From assembly GCF_900108335.1 (NCBI RefSeq), contig NZ_FNVT01000007.1, positions 186,001 through 250,000 on the forward strand: 64,000 bases of DNA. Reading direction: 5' to 3'. Numbering within the stretch: the stretch's first letter is position 1; every line of letters starts with the position of its first letter. The stretch is from Nonomuraea solani. Its GTDB lineage: Bacteria; Actinomycetota; Actinomycetes; Streptosporangiales; Streptosporangiaceae. The notes below the pieces were generated by a model. That model was not told where the DNA came from. It did no database searches and worked only from the letters and a program-made list of their open reading frames with translations. Below, piece after piece: positions 25,003-32,099 of this stretch. The position numbers were made by a program, and so were the translations under genes.

Positions 25003-25692
25003 ATGATCGCCGTCGTGGCGTACCTTGGGCCGGTGCATGTGAAGCAGCTTCACCCCTGGCCCGCCACCGTCGCCGAGGCCGAGGCCATCCAGGACCGGCT
25101 CCGCGGGCAGGTCGAGCTCACCGGGCCCACGACGTTCTCGCTGGTGGCGGGGCTGGACGTGCACTATCACGGCGATGACGCGCTGACGGCCGCGGTGGTC
25201 GTCCTCGACGGCGGCACGCTGGAGGCGGTGGAGCGGGTGGTGGTGCACGGGGAGGCGGCGTTCCCGTATGTGCCGGGGCTGTTCGCCTTCCGCGAGCTGC
25301 CCGCTCTCGTGCGGGCGCTCGAACGGCTCACGGTGACGCCCGACCTGCTGGTCTGCGACGGCTACGGGCTGGCCCACCCGCGCGGCTTCGGCCTGGCCTG
25401 CCACCTCGGCGTACTGACCGGGCTGCCGTCGGTGGGGGCCGGCAAGACGCCGTTCGTCGGCACGCACGAGCCGCCGGGCCAGGAGCGCGGCGCGTGGACG
25501 CCGATCGTCCACGAGGGCGCCACGGTGGGCCGCGCCCTGCGCACACAGCCCGGGATCAAGCCGGTGTACGTCTCGCAGGGCCACCGCATCTCACTGGACG
25601 CCGCCACCGACCAGATCCTGCGCCTGGCCGCCCGCTACCGCCTCCCCGAGCCCATCCGCCACGCCGACCACCTGGCCCGCCACCCGGCCTGA
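25003..25692 (+). CDS. nfi: Endonuclease V (deoxyinosine 3' endonuclease)
   Basis: A 229-residue repair nuclease that nicks DNA one nucleotide 3' of deoxyinosine. Active-site blocks are in order: LVAGLDVHY (first metal Asp), FPYVPGLFAFRELPAL (Glu and the wedge region), VCDGYGLAHPRGFGLACHLG (second metal Asp), and SVGAGKTPFVG in place of the usual GVAKS lysine block. The last shows an altered context but keeps a lysine. ATG at 25003 gives a slightly long N-terminus; GTG at 25033 is an alternative. Divergent from the hydrolase gene. Confidence 0.92.
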   Translation: MIAVVAYLGPVHVKQLHPWPATVAEAEAIQDRLRGQVELTGPTTFSLVAGLDVHYHGDDALTAAVVVLDGGTLEAVERVVVHGEAAFPYVPGLFAFRELPALVRALERLTVTPDLLVCDGYGLAHPRGFGLACHLGVLTGLPSVGAGKTPFVGTHEPPGQERGAWTPIVHEGATVGRALRTQPGIKPVYVSQGHRISLDAATDQILRLAARYRLPEPIRHADHLARHPA

Positions 25693-25719
25693 CCCCCGTA
25701 CGGGCCGGGTGGACCGGGG

Positions 25720-26091
25720 TCAGCGGCGCCAGGACCAGACCAGCAGCCAGACGCTCAGCCCGAAGAGCGCCATCCCGAGCGGTACGTGCACCGTCACCAC
25801 CCCCGAACCGCCCATCGCGGACTGGACGAACCCGAGCAGCAGCACCGCCAGGCTGACCAGCGCCGGCCAGCCCGCGCCGCGCCCCGGCCGCCACAGCAGC
25901 ACGGCCACGACCAGCTGGGCCAGCCCCAGCACGTGCACCGCCGTCGCGCCCACGCCGTGCGGGCTCTCCGCTCCCCCGCTCATGAGCTGCCCGGCCGTCA
26001 CCGCCTGCGCGAGGACGGACAACGTGCTGAGCGCGGCGACGACCTGGAACGCGGTCGCGTATCCGCTCCGCTTGACGACCTCGGTGACCAC
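25720..26091 (-). CDS. Small four-helix membrane protein
   Basis: A 123-residue protein with four membrane helices (about residues 12-32, 48-65, 72-92 and 97-118), ending LFGLSVWLLVWSWRR. GTG at 26091 is chosen because AAGGAG lies 9 bases upstream and the longer reading has no such site. No family recognised. It stands alone, convergent to endonuclease V. Confidence 0.65.
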   Translation of the reverse strand: MVTEVVKRSGYATAFQVVAALSTLSVLAQAVTAGQLMSGGAESPHGVGATAVHVLGLAQLVVAVLLWRPGRGAGWPALVSLAVLLLGFVQSAMGGSGVVTVHVPLGMALFGLSVWLLVWSWRR

Positions 26092-26184
26092 TGGACCCTC
26101 TCCTTCGATCCTGGACGAGGTCTCCAGAATTCCGCCGCGCCCCCGTGACGGCATCCGCCGGGCGTCGTCATCCCGGCTACACCG

Positions 26185-26838
26185 TCAGTCGTACGCGGGT
26201 GACGGGTGGTCGCCCGACAGGGCCATCGGCGGCAGGATGGCCTGGGCGTCGGCGCCGCCCACCCACAGGCCGATCACGAACGCCGCTGTAGCCTCCAGCA
26301 GCCGCGCCCGGTCCAGCCCGCCGCCGCTCACGGGCGTGCAGCCGAGGGCCTCGACCAGCGTGCGCGCGGCCTCCAGGGCCTCAGGGTCGTCCCCGCACAG
26401 CGGCACGGCCAGCGGTCTGCCGTCGAACACCGGCGGCGTCATCCGCCACACGTCCACATGGCACAGGTTGAACGCCTTCACCACGTGACCGCCGGTGATG
26501 TCGCCGATCAGGCGGGCGAGGGGACGCGCGGGGTCGTACCGGCCGGGGTCGCCGTTGGTCACGTCGATGAGAGGCTTGCCGCGCAGGGCGGCGCCGGCGG
26601 CCTGGAGCGTGCCGAGCAGCCCCTCCTCCCTGACGGCCACCACCACGACCTCCCCGAACGCGGCCACCTCCGCCCAGCTCCCGGCCCGCACCTCTGTGGC
26701 CCCGGTGGTCATCTGGGCGGCCCGTGCCGCGCTCCGGCCCGGGTCGCGGCCGCTGATCATCACCTCGTGGCCCGCCGCGGCCCACTGGGTGCCCAGCGCG
26801 TCCGCCATGCCGCCCGCGCCCAGGATCCCGATTCGCAT
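26185..26838 (-). CDS. F420/NADP-oxidoreductase-like dinucleotide-binding protein
   Basis: A 217-residue Rossmann protein starting MRIGILGAGGMADALGTQWA (GxGGM loop), with VMISGRDPGRSAARA and a KPLIDVTNGDPGRYDP block. It matches NADP-dependent F420 reductase or NADPH:coenzyme reductase relatives that act on small acceptors. It is divergent from an HxlR regulator 90 bases away, which is the likely regulator. The real substrate is unknown. Confidence 0.8.
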   Translation of the reverse strand: MRIGILGAGGMADALGTQWAAAGHEVMISGRDPGRSAARAAQMTTGATEVRAGSWAEVAAFGEVVVVAVREEGLLGTLQAAGAALRGKPLIDVTNGDPGRYDPARPLARLIGDITGGHVVKAFNLCHVDVWRMTPPVFDGRPLAVPLCGDDPEALEAARTLVEALGCTPVSGGGLDRARLLEATAAFVIGLWVGGADAQAILPPMALSGDHPSPAYD

Positions 26839-26928
26839 GTTCCGTCCTCCGTCATTCGAGGGGCTTTACTTATGGGAGGACTGTAGAAATGTCGTCGCAC
26901 ACCATTCGGTGCCTAACGGAGGCTCGCG

Positions 26929-27276
26929 TTGTATCTCGCCGACTGCCAGGCCAGGCTCGCCTTCGACCTGATCGCCAACACCTGGAACGCGGTCGTCGTC
27001 TGGTCGCTCCGCCACGGCCCGCGCCGGCCGGGCAGGCTGCGCGAGGAGATCGGCGGCATCAGCACCAAGGTCCTCACCGAGACGCTGCGCCGCCTGGAGC
27101 ACAACGGCCTGGTCGTCCGCCACGCGTACGCGGAGGCCCCGCCCCGGGTCGAATATGAGCTGACAGACCTGGGCCGCACCCTCCTGGGCCCGATCGAGGC
27201 GTTCGGCGAGTGGGCCTTCGACCACGCCGACGAGGTCATGGCCGCGCAGGACCGCTCTGCCTGTCACATACGGTGA
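26929..27276 (+). CDS. HxlR-family transcriptional regulator
   Basis: A 115-residue winged-helix protein of the HxlR type: DLIANTWNAVVVWSLRHGPRR, LREEIGGISTKVLTETLRRLE (recognition helix) and the wing RVEYELTDLGRTLL. The usual N-terminal Cys is present (ADCQARLAFDL), so redox or aldehyde sensing is possible. TTG at 26929 is chosen because AACGGAGG precedes it by 6 bases. Divergent from the F420-like oxidoreductase. Confidence 0.88.
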   Translation: MYLADCQARLAFDLIANTWNAVVVWSLRHGPRRPGRLREEIGGISTKVLTETLRRLEHNGLVVRHAYAEAPPRVEYELTDLGRTLLGPIEAFGEWAFDHADEVMAAQDRSACHIR

Positions 27277-27285
27277 ACACTTTAC

Positions 27286-27315
27286 TTGAGCCGAGTGTTA
27301 CCGAATCACTACTCT
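27286..27315 (+). promoter_or_regulatory. Promoter-like -35/-10 pair before the small secreted protein gene
   Basis: TTGAGC (27286-27291) and TACTCT (27310-27315) are 18 bases apart. Predicted transcription starts near 27322, about 40 bases before the ATG at 27362. CTGGGTA (27314-27320) and TACCCAG (27347-27353) form an inverted repeat around this start that might serve as an operator. Confidence 0.45.
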
Positions 27316-27361
27316 GGGTAGCAAGTCGAGAGTTGTTCATTGCTGTTACCCAGGAGGTTTC

Positions 27362-27595
27362 ATGCACGTCACCCCCCGCCGGATCGCCGCCGCCGCGCTC
27401 GTGGCCGGTGGCCTGACCTTCATCGCCGCCCCCGCCGCCCACGCGGTCGTCGACCCCGTCGCCTTCCTCACCTGCGCCGGCGGGACCCCCGCCGACCTGA
27501 CCGCGCTGGTCGACCCGACCGCCGTCGTCGCCGACCCGGCCAGTCTGGCCGCGCCGCCGGAGATCCCGGCGGCCACGCACTGCCTCGCGCCCTGA
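27362..27595 (+). CDS. Small secreted protein with two cysteines
   Basis: A 77-residue preprotein. The signal peptide spans about residues 1-28 (MHVTPRRIAAAALVAGG, cleavage after AHA). The mature peptide is about 49 residues, with one Cys near each end (FLTCAGG and THCLAP) and many Val, Ala, Pro and Asp. AGGAGG is at the ideal distance from the ATG. No known family. It resembles small surface peptides such as chaplins only in size and in having two Cys. Confidence 0.65.
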   Translation: MHVTPRRIAAAALVAGGLTFIAAPAAHAVVDPVAFLTCAGGTPADLTALVDPTAVVADPASLAAPPEIPAATHCLAP

Positions 27596-27720
27596 CCGTC
27601 CGGAAAGCCTCGGCCCCGGACCGCCCCTCGACACGGGTGCGGGCGGCGCGCGCACCGCGCCGCCCGGTCCCCACCATGACAGCGCAACGCGTGTACGAAG
27701 AGCAGCAGCAAGGAGTTCTG

Positions 27721-27864
27721 TTGAAGATCCGAGTCCTGATCGCCGCCGGCGTTCTCGCGCTGGCGGCGGGCGCCCCACCCCTCGTCCTCGACAAGCTCGG
27801 CGAAGGCACTCCTGTCGTCAACGTCGAGTCCTACGTCCAGCACATCAACGTTCTGACGTCCTAG
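27721..27864 (+). CDS. Very small exported or membrane peptide (47 aa)
   Basis: TTG at 27721 follows AAGGAG by 6 bases and encodes MKIRVLIAAGVLALAAGAPP, a signal-anchor-like stretch. A short tail follows: VLDKLGEGTPVVNVESYVQH and NVLTS. The TAG stop overlaps the GTG of the next gene (TAGTG), so it is translationally coupled to the UPF0114 membrane protein. No family recognised; an upstream in-frame ATG at 27676 would lengthen it to 62 residues. Confidence 0.5.
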   Translation: MKIRVLIAAGVLALAAGAPPLVLDKLGEGTPVVNVESYVQHINVLTS

Positions 27865-28484
27865 TGCGGCTCGCGCAGGTGCCCGGGGCCGGCGAGCCGG
27901 CCAAGCCACGGACAGCGCTCACTCGTGTCGGCTACGTCATGTTCCTCAGCCGGTGGATCCAGGTGCCGCTCTACCTGGGGCTGATCGTCGCCCAGGTCGT
28001 GTACGTGTGGCGGTTCATGCTGGAGCTGCTCCACCTGGCCCAGCTCGGCTTCGGCGGCACCCCGCCGGAGACGACCGTCATGCTGATCGTCCTCGGGCTC
28101 GTGGACGTCGTGATGATCTCCAACCTGCTCATCATGGTCATCATCGGCGGCTACGAGACGTTCGTCTCCCGGCTCCGCATAGAGGGACATCCCGACCAGC
28201 CGCAATGGCTTTCGCACGTCAACGCCAACGTGCTAAAGGTCAAGCTGGCCATGGCGATCATCGGCATCTCCTCCATCCACCTGCTGCAGATCTTCATCAA
28301 CGCGGCCAGGCCGACCATCACCGACCGGGAACTCATATGGAAAACCCTGATCCACCTGACCTTCGTCGTCTCCGCCCTGGCGCTGGCCTGGATCGACCGC
28401 CTCATGGCGGGCGGGCGGCCCCAGCACGACACCGGCAGCGAGGAGCGTCCCACGCAGATGCAGCAGCAGCGGCACGCCGCGTAG
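27864..28484 (+). CDS. UPF0114 (YqhA/TIGR00645) family membrane protein
   Basis: A 206-residue protein with three or four membrane helices. The family blocks are FLSRWIQVPLYLGLIVAQ, DVVMISNLLIMVIIGGYETF, and LKVKLAMAIIGISSIHLLQI. The function of UPF0114 is not established. The GTG overlaps the stop of the 47-residue peptide gene, and a small secreted-protein gene follows 40 bases later. A common role at the cell surface is possible but unproven. Confidence 0.85.
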   Translation: MRLAQVPGAGEPAKPRTALTRVGYVMFLSRWIQVPLYLGLIVAQVVYVWRFMLELLHLAQLGFGGTPPETTVMLIVLGLVDVVMISNLLIMVIIGGYETFVSRLRIEGHPDQPQWLSHVNANVLKVKLAMAIIGISSIHLLQIFINAARPTITDRELIWKTLIHLTFVVSALALAWIDRLMAGGRPQHDTGSEERPTQMQQQRHAA

Positions 28485-28524
28485 GCCGGTGCCGGACGCG
28501 GCCGGGTCCGCGGCGGAGGTCCTG

Positions 28525-28782
28525 ATGGGAGTCAGGGGCGCCGCGCTCGTCTTGTCGGCCGTGTTGCCGGGCGTGCTGTTCTGCGGCGGCGCGTACGCCG
28601 ACGACGCGGCCCCGGAGAAGGGCCCGGCCCCCCTCATCGGCGACGTGATCATCTTCAACGACGAGATCGTGGAGCCGGTGTCGTTGCCGCTGAGCACGTG
28701 CGGGAGCCTGCTGCCCGTGCTCAGCAAGTCGTCGCCCGCGACCTGCGAAGGCGCATCCCGCGTGTCGGACGACGACGCGTGA
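28525..28782 (+). CDS. Small secreted protein with two mature cysteines
   Basis: ATG at 28525, preceded by GGAGG, gives 85 residues. The signal peptide runs to about residue 30 (ending GGAYA). The mature part contains IIFNDEIVEPVSLPLSTCGS and then SSPATCEGAS, two Cys spaced about 18 apart, and ends in an acidic tail. The alternating hydrophobic run recalls chaplin-like beta segments, but no chaplin consensus is met. It is the last gene before a strong bidirectional terminator. Confidence 0.6.
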   Translation: MGVRGAALVLSAVLPGVLFCGGAYADDAAPEKGPAPLIGDVIIFNDEIVEPVSLPLSTCGSLLPVLSKSSPATCEGASRVSDDDA

Positions 28783-28790
28783 GACCGCAC

Positions 28791-28818
28791 GTGCCCGCCC
28801 GCGGGGGTGGGCGGGCAC
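28791..28818. terminator. Bidirectional stem-loop terminator
   Basis: GTGCCCGCCC (28791-28800), an 8-base loop, then GGGCGGGCAC (28809-28818). The arms are perfect, 10 bp, and lie between two convergent genes. There is no T-run, as is common in actinomycetes. Confidence 0.75.
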
Positions 28819-28856
28819 CAAGGCGGCCACCCCAGCGGGTGCGATGACGGGGTTGG

Positions 28857-29654
28857 TCAGGGACCGAACAGGCGCTCCAGCACCACGGCCACGCCGTCCT
28901 CGTCGTTCGACAGCGTCCTGTGCTCGGTGGCCGCGGTCACCATGGGGTGGGCGTTGGCCATCGCGTAGCCCGCGCCCGCGTAGAGCAGGACGGCCACGTC
29001 GTTGGGCATGTCCCCGAACGCCACCACCTCGTCGGGCCCGATCCCCCGCTCCCTGCAGAGCACGTCGAGCGTGAGCGCCTTCGTCACCCCCGCCGCGCTG
29101 ATCTCCAGGAGCCCCTCCACGCCCGAGAACGTCACCTCGGCCAGGTCCCCGACCGCCTCCGACACCACCGTGTACATCTCGTCCGCCGTGTGCTCCGACG
29201 ACATGGCGAGCAGCTTGACGATGGGCTGATCGGAGTCGAAGACCGAGTCCACCTCATGGTAGAACGCCAGGTCGCGGGCGACTCTCCGGGTGTAGGCGGC
29301 CTCGGCCAGCACGTTCCTGCCGGTCTCGACGGCCAGGCCGACGCCGGGGAGGGTACGGGCGAGAGCCTCGGCGACCTTCGCGGCCGTCTCCGGGTCCATG
29401 GGGTGGCTGGCGGTGATCTCGTCGGTCGTCAGGTCGTACACGATGGCGCCGTTGCTGCAGATCGCGATGCCGGAGCCGTCATCCTCCCCGACGACCCGCA
29501 GGACGCCGCGCGGTGGGCGGGCGGTGACGAAGACGATCTCCGCCCCGGCCGCGCGGGCCGTGCGCAGAGCTTGGCTGGTACGGGGGCTGACGGTGCCGGC
29601 GGTGGTGAGGAGGGTGCCGTCGAGGTCGGTGGCCACGATGCGAGGAAGGGTCAC
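28857..29654 (-). CDS. HAD-superfamily Cof-type phosphatase
   Basis: A 265-residue HAD hydrolase. Motif I is ATDLDGTLLTTAGT, with nucleophile and general acid Asp. Motif II is IVFVTARP, motif III includes the lysine in AAGVTKALTLDVL, and motif IV is VVAFGDMPNDVAVLLYAG. A C2B cap inserted between motifs II and III places it in the Cof/SupH subfamily of sugar-phosphate and nucleotide phosphatases. Substrate not evident. Confidence 0.9.
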   Translation of the reverse strand: MTLPRIVATDLDGTLLTTAGTVSPRTSQALRTARAAGAEIVFVTARPPRGVLRVVGEDDGSGIAICSNGAIVYDLTTDEITASHPMDPETAAKVAEALARTLPGVGLAVETGRNVLAEAAYTRRVARDLAFYHEVDSVFDSDQPIVKLLAMSSEHTADEMYTVVSEAVGDLAEVTFSGVEGLLEISAAGVTKALTLDVLCRERGIGPDEVVAFGDMPNDVAVLLYAGAGYAMANAHPMVTAATEHRTLSNDEDGVAVVLERLFGP

Positions 29655-29705
29655 CCGAGTGATTATTCCAATCCGGTGCGTTTGTGCTGCTGTAGGGTTA
29701 CGCGA

Positions 29706-30077
29706 GTGCCCTTACAGCCCCTGCCTGATGACCGCCCTGACGACCGGGTCGCGTCCGTTTTCCGGTTCGCCACCGAGCTGGTCGCCTGGGTCGCGACCCC
29801 GGGGGCGCTCTGGTCGGTTTCGGTGCCGCTGGCCGTGCTGTCGGTGATAGTGCTGATCGGGCTGCCGACCGTGTTCTCCACACCGGGCGACAAGCGCAAC
29901 GTGATCGTCGCCGTCCCGGGCTACGTGACGATCGCACTGGTCGTGCTGCAGGTGGTGGCCGCTGTCGCGGCGGCCTGGGCGGTCTGGCACGCGTTCGCGG
30001 CGGCGCTGGTCTCCGTGCTGGCCATCGTGGCGGTGGTGATGGAGCTGCCGCGCTGGCGGTGGCTGTTGTCCCGTTAG
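29706..30077 (+). CDS. Small membrane protein
   Basis: A 123-residue protein starting at GTG 29706 with a charged N-terminus (LPDDRPDDRVASVFRFATEL) and three hydrophobic helices (about 38-58, 70-92 and 94-112). It resembles the YrdB/DUF2568 type of small actinomycete membrane protein, but I would not assign a function. Stand-alone gene. Confidence 0.55.
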   Translation: MPLQPLPDDRPDDRVASVFRFATELVAWVATPGALWSVSVPLAVLSVIVLIGLPTVFSTPGDKRNVIVAVPGYVTIALVVLQVVAAVAAAWAVWHAFAAALVSVLAIVAVVMELPRWRWLLSR

Positions 30078-30107
30078 AGCGGCTGTCCCGTCAGAGCCGT
30101 CGGCCCG

Positions 30108-30584
30108 TCAGATTCGCATCTCGGCGGGGAGCAGCCGCTCCGCGTCGATGAGCTCCAGGCCCAGCAGTTGCCCGGCGTCACCGTAGTCGAGGACGATGTC
30201 CTCCGCGACGAACTGCCGTACGGCCTCGCCGGGCACGACTTCATGCTTCATCGCTATATAAGCAATATTCCGGAGCTTGTCCCAGCTCACGTACACCGTC
30301 TGCGCCCGCTGCCCCGCCGGCTCGTCGTCCCAGGTCAGCAGCCCCTCCTTGGCCTCGTGCGAACCCGCCAGGGCCGCCCTGACCATGGCCATCGCCAGCT
30401 CGACCGCCTCCAGCGAGTCGAGCCCGGTGACCTTCCGCTCGTGCTCCCACCCGGCGAGGCCGTCGATCCGGTACGGGCACGACCACTCACCCGTCGGTTC
30501 CTCGTAAGGGACGCCGATCGCGACGACCACGTCACGCGGCGGATCGGTACGCAGCGCCAGCACCCGGTGGGCGATCTCGTACAT
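30108..30584 (-). CDS. DUF6968-like and DUF2283-like fusion protein
   Basis: A 158-residue soluble protein. The first half (to about 75) matches the DUF6968 pattern: GEWSCPYRIDGL followed by GLDSLEAVELAMAMVRAAL. The second half (about 95-155) matches DUF2283, a short beta fold seen here as WDKLRNIAYI and VLDYGDAGQLLGLELIDAER. Neither domain has a known role. ATG at 30584 is used. Confidence 0.6.
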   Translation of the reverse strand: MYEIAHRVLALRTDPPRDVVVAIGVPYEEPTGEWSCPYRIDGLAGWEHERKVTGLDSLEAVELAMAMVRAALAGSHEAKEGLLTWDDEPAGQRAQTVYVSWDKLRNIAYIAMKHEVVPGEAVRQFVAEDIVLDYGDAGQLLGLELIDAERLLPAEMRI

Positions 30585-30670
30585 GTCTGCTGATCTACCC
30601 ACGAGGCCGCCATGGAAGACTCGGTACCATATCGACCCTGGAGATACATTCGTGCCCGAGGAGCCCAGCC

Positions 30671-31495
30671 ATGAACGAGTCGTTCGGGAGCCGCCTGCGA
30701 GCCAGGCTCGACGAGTACGGACCGCTCTGCGTGGGCATCGACCCGAGCCCGAAGCTGCTCGGCGCCTGGGGGCTCGACGACTCCCCCGCCGGTCTCGAAC
30801 GCTTCAGCCGCGCGGTCGTCGAGGCCGTGGCCGACGTGGCGGCCGTGGTGAAGCCGCAGTCGGCCTTCTTCGAGCGCTGGGGCAGCCGCGGCATCGCCGT
30901 TCTGGAACGCACCATCGCCGACCTGCGCGAGGCGGGCACGCTGGTGATCCTCGACGTCAAGCGGGGTGACATCGGCAGCACGATGGCCGCGTACGCGGAG
31001 GCGTACCTGGACCGGGGGAGCCCGGTGGCCGCCGACGCCGTGACGCTGAGCCCGTACCTGGGGTTCGGGTCGCTGGAGGGGGCGATCACCTCGGCGGTGG
31101 CCAACGACGCGGGCGTGTTCGTGCTGGCTCTGACCTCCAACCCGGAGGCGGCCGCGCTGCAACGGCTGGTCGCGGACCAGGTGCTGGCCGGCGCCGCCGC
31201 GGCGAACGCCGGCCAGTCCCCGTTCGGACCGGTCGGGGTGGTCGTGGGCGCGACGCTGCCCGCGATCGAGCACTCGCTGACCGGGCTCAACGGCCCCGTC
31301 CTGGCTCCCGGGCTGGGCGCGCAGGGCGCCTCACCCGCCGACGTGGCGCGGCTGTTCGCCTCGGTGCGGCACGCGGTCATCCCGTCGGTGTCGAGGGCCG
31401 TGCTGACCGACCCGAAGCGGGTGCGCACCCGTACGCTGCACTACCGGGACGAGTGCGCCGCCCACCTCGACGTCAAGATCGCCACTCGGCACTGA
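30671..31495 (+). CDS. pyrF: Orotidine 5'-phosphate decarboxylase
   Basis: A 274-residue group-II OMP decarboxylase, last step of UMP synthesis. The catalytic block is LVILDVKRGDIGSTMAAYAE with Asp95, Lys97 and Asp100. LCVGIDPSPKLLGAWGL and LAPGLGAQG bind the phosphate. AGGAGCC precedes the ATG. It normally sits at the end of the pyr operon; here it stands alone, and its last 23 bases overlap a convergent nucleotidyltransferase gene. Confidence 0.95.
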   Translation: MNESFGSRLRARLDEYGPLCVGIDPSPKLLGAWGLDDSPAGLERFSRAVVEAVADVAAVVKPQSAFFERWGSRGIAVLERTIADLREAGTLVILDVKRGDIGSTMAAYAEAYLDRGSPVAADAVTLSPYLGFGSLEGAITSAVANDAGVFVLALTSNPEAAALQRLVADQVLAGAAAANAGQSPFGPVGVVVGATLPAIEHSLTGLNGPVLAPGLGAQGASPADVARLFASVRHAVIPSVSRAVLTDPKRVRTRTLHYRDECAAHLDVKIATRH

Positions 31496-31982
31496 CCCCG
31501 AACGCCTCGCTCAGCCGGGCCAAATCGTGCAGGTCGCGTTCCCTCGGCTGATAACCCTGGTGAAAGTGCACTTGCTGGTCGAGTGACAGGCAGGGCACCC
31601 GCACGCCCTCGATCACGCCGCTGGCGAACGCCCGCACCGGATAGGTGAAGGCGCCGCCCGCGTCGTCGAGGCGCTGGAGCGCGGAGCCGTCGGGCTGGAA
31701 CAGCAGCGGGTGCAGGTCCAGCTCGTTGCCGGCGGGGTCGGCCATGACGAAGCGGGCGGGCCTGCCCGGCACGGCGCCGTCGCGCTCGGTGTAGCCGAGC
31801 TCTTCCAGCGCGGCGATCGCCGCCGGTTCCTGCTCGGCGCGGTGCAGCAGGTCGAGGTCGCCGTGCGGCCTCGTGACCCGGCCGACGAGCGCGTCGATGC
31901 CCCAGCCGCCGCCGATCCAGACCTCGCAGCCCGCCCGGCGCAGCGCTTCCAGCACGGTCAGGACCGTCGTCGCCTCGAACAT
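31473..31982 (-). CDS. Aminoglycoside/lincosamide nucleotidyltransferase-like protein
   Basis: A 169-residue nucleotidyltransferase-fold protein of the ANT(2'')/LnuA-like family. The active-site block is VWIGGGWGIDALVGR with HGDLDLLH, where the DxD pair binds metal. A third acidic strand follows at ELDLHPLLF. Characterised relatives adenylylate antibiotics, but most chromosomal copies have no proven resistance role, so none is claimed. Convergent with pyrF. Confidence 0.8.
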   Translation of the reverse strand: MFEATTVLTVLEALRRAGCEVWIGGGWGIDALVGRVTRPHGDLDLLHRAEQEPAAIAALEELGYTERDGAVPGRPARFVMADPAGNELDLHPLLFQPDGSALQRLDDAGGAFTYPVRAFASGVIEGVRVPCLSLDQQVHFHQGYQPRERDLHDLARLSEAFGVSAEWRS

Positions 31983-32070
31983 TCGCCTGATCGTAGCCTC
32001 GTTTTCGGCACGTGCTGAATCGCCCCAGGCGAACCGGCCTCCCCACCTCCTCTTCCCTTCGAGAAGGACC

Positions 32071-32087
32071 CCGCCGAAGTGCGGCGG
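32071..32087 (-). terminator. Stem-loop downstream of leuA
   Basis: CCGCCG (32071-32076) and CGGCGG (32082-32087) with a 5-base loop, 12 bases past the leuA stop. Read on the minus strand it is followed by GGGGTCCTTCTC. A likely factor-independent terminator. Confidence 0.5.
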
Positions 32088-32099
32088 AGCGGAACGGGC

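Noticed and set aside
27314..27353. Possible 5' leader hairpin (riboswitch-like) that hides the ribosome site of the small secreted protein
   Set aside because: The left arm overlaps the predicted -10 box and would not be transcribed. Kept only as a possible operator note.
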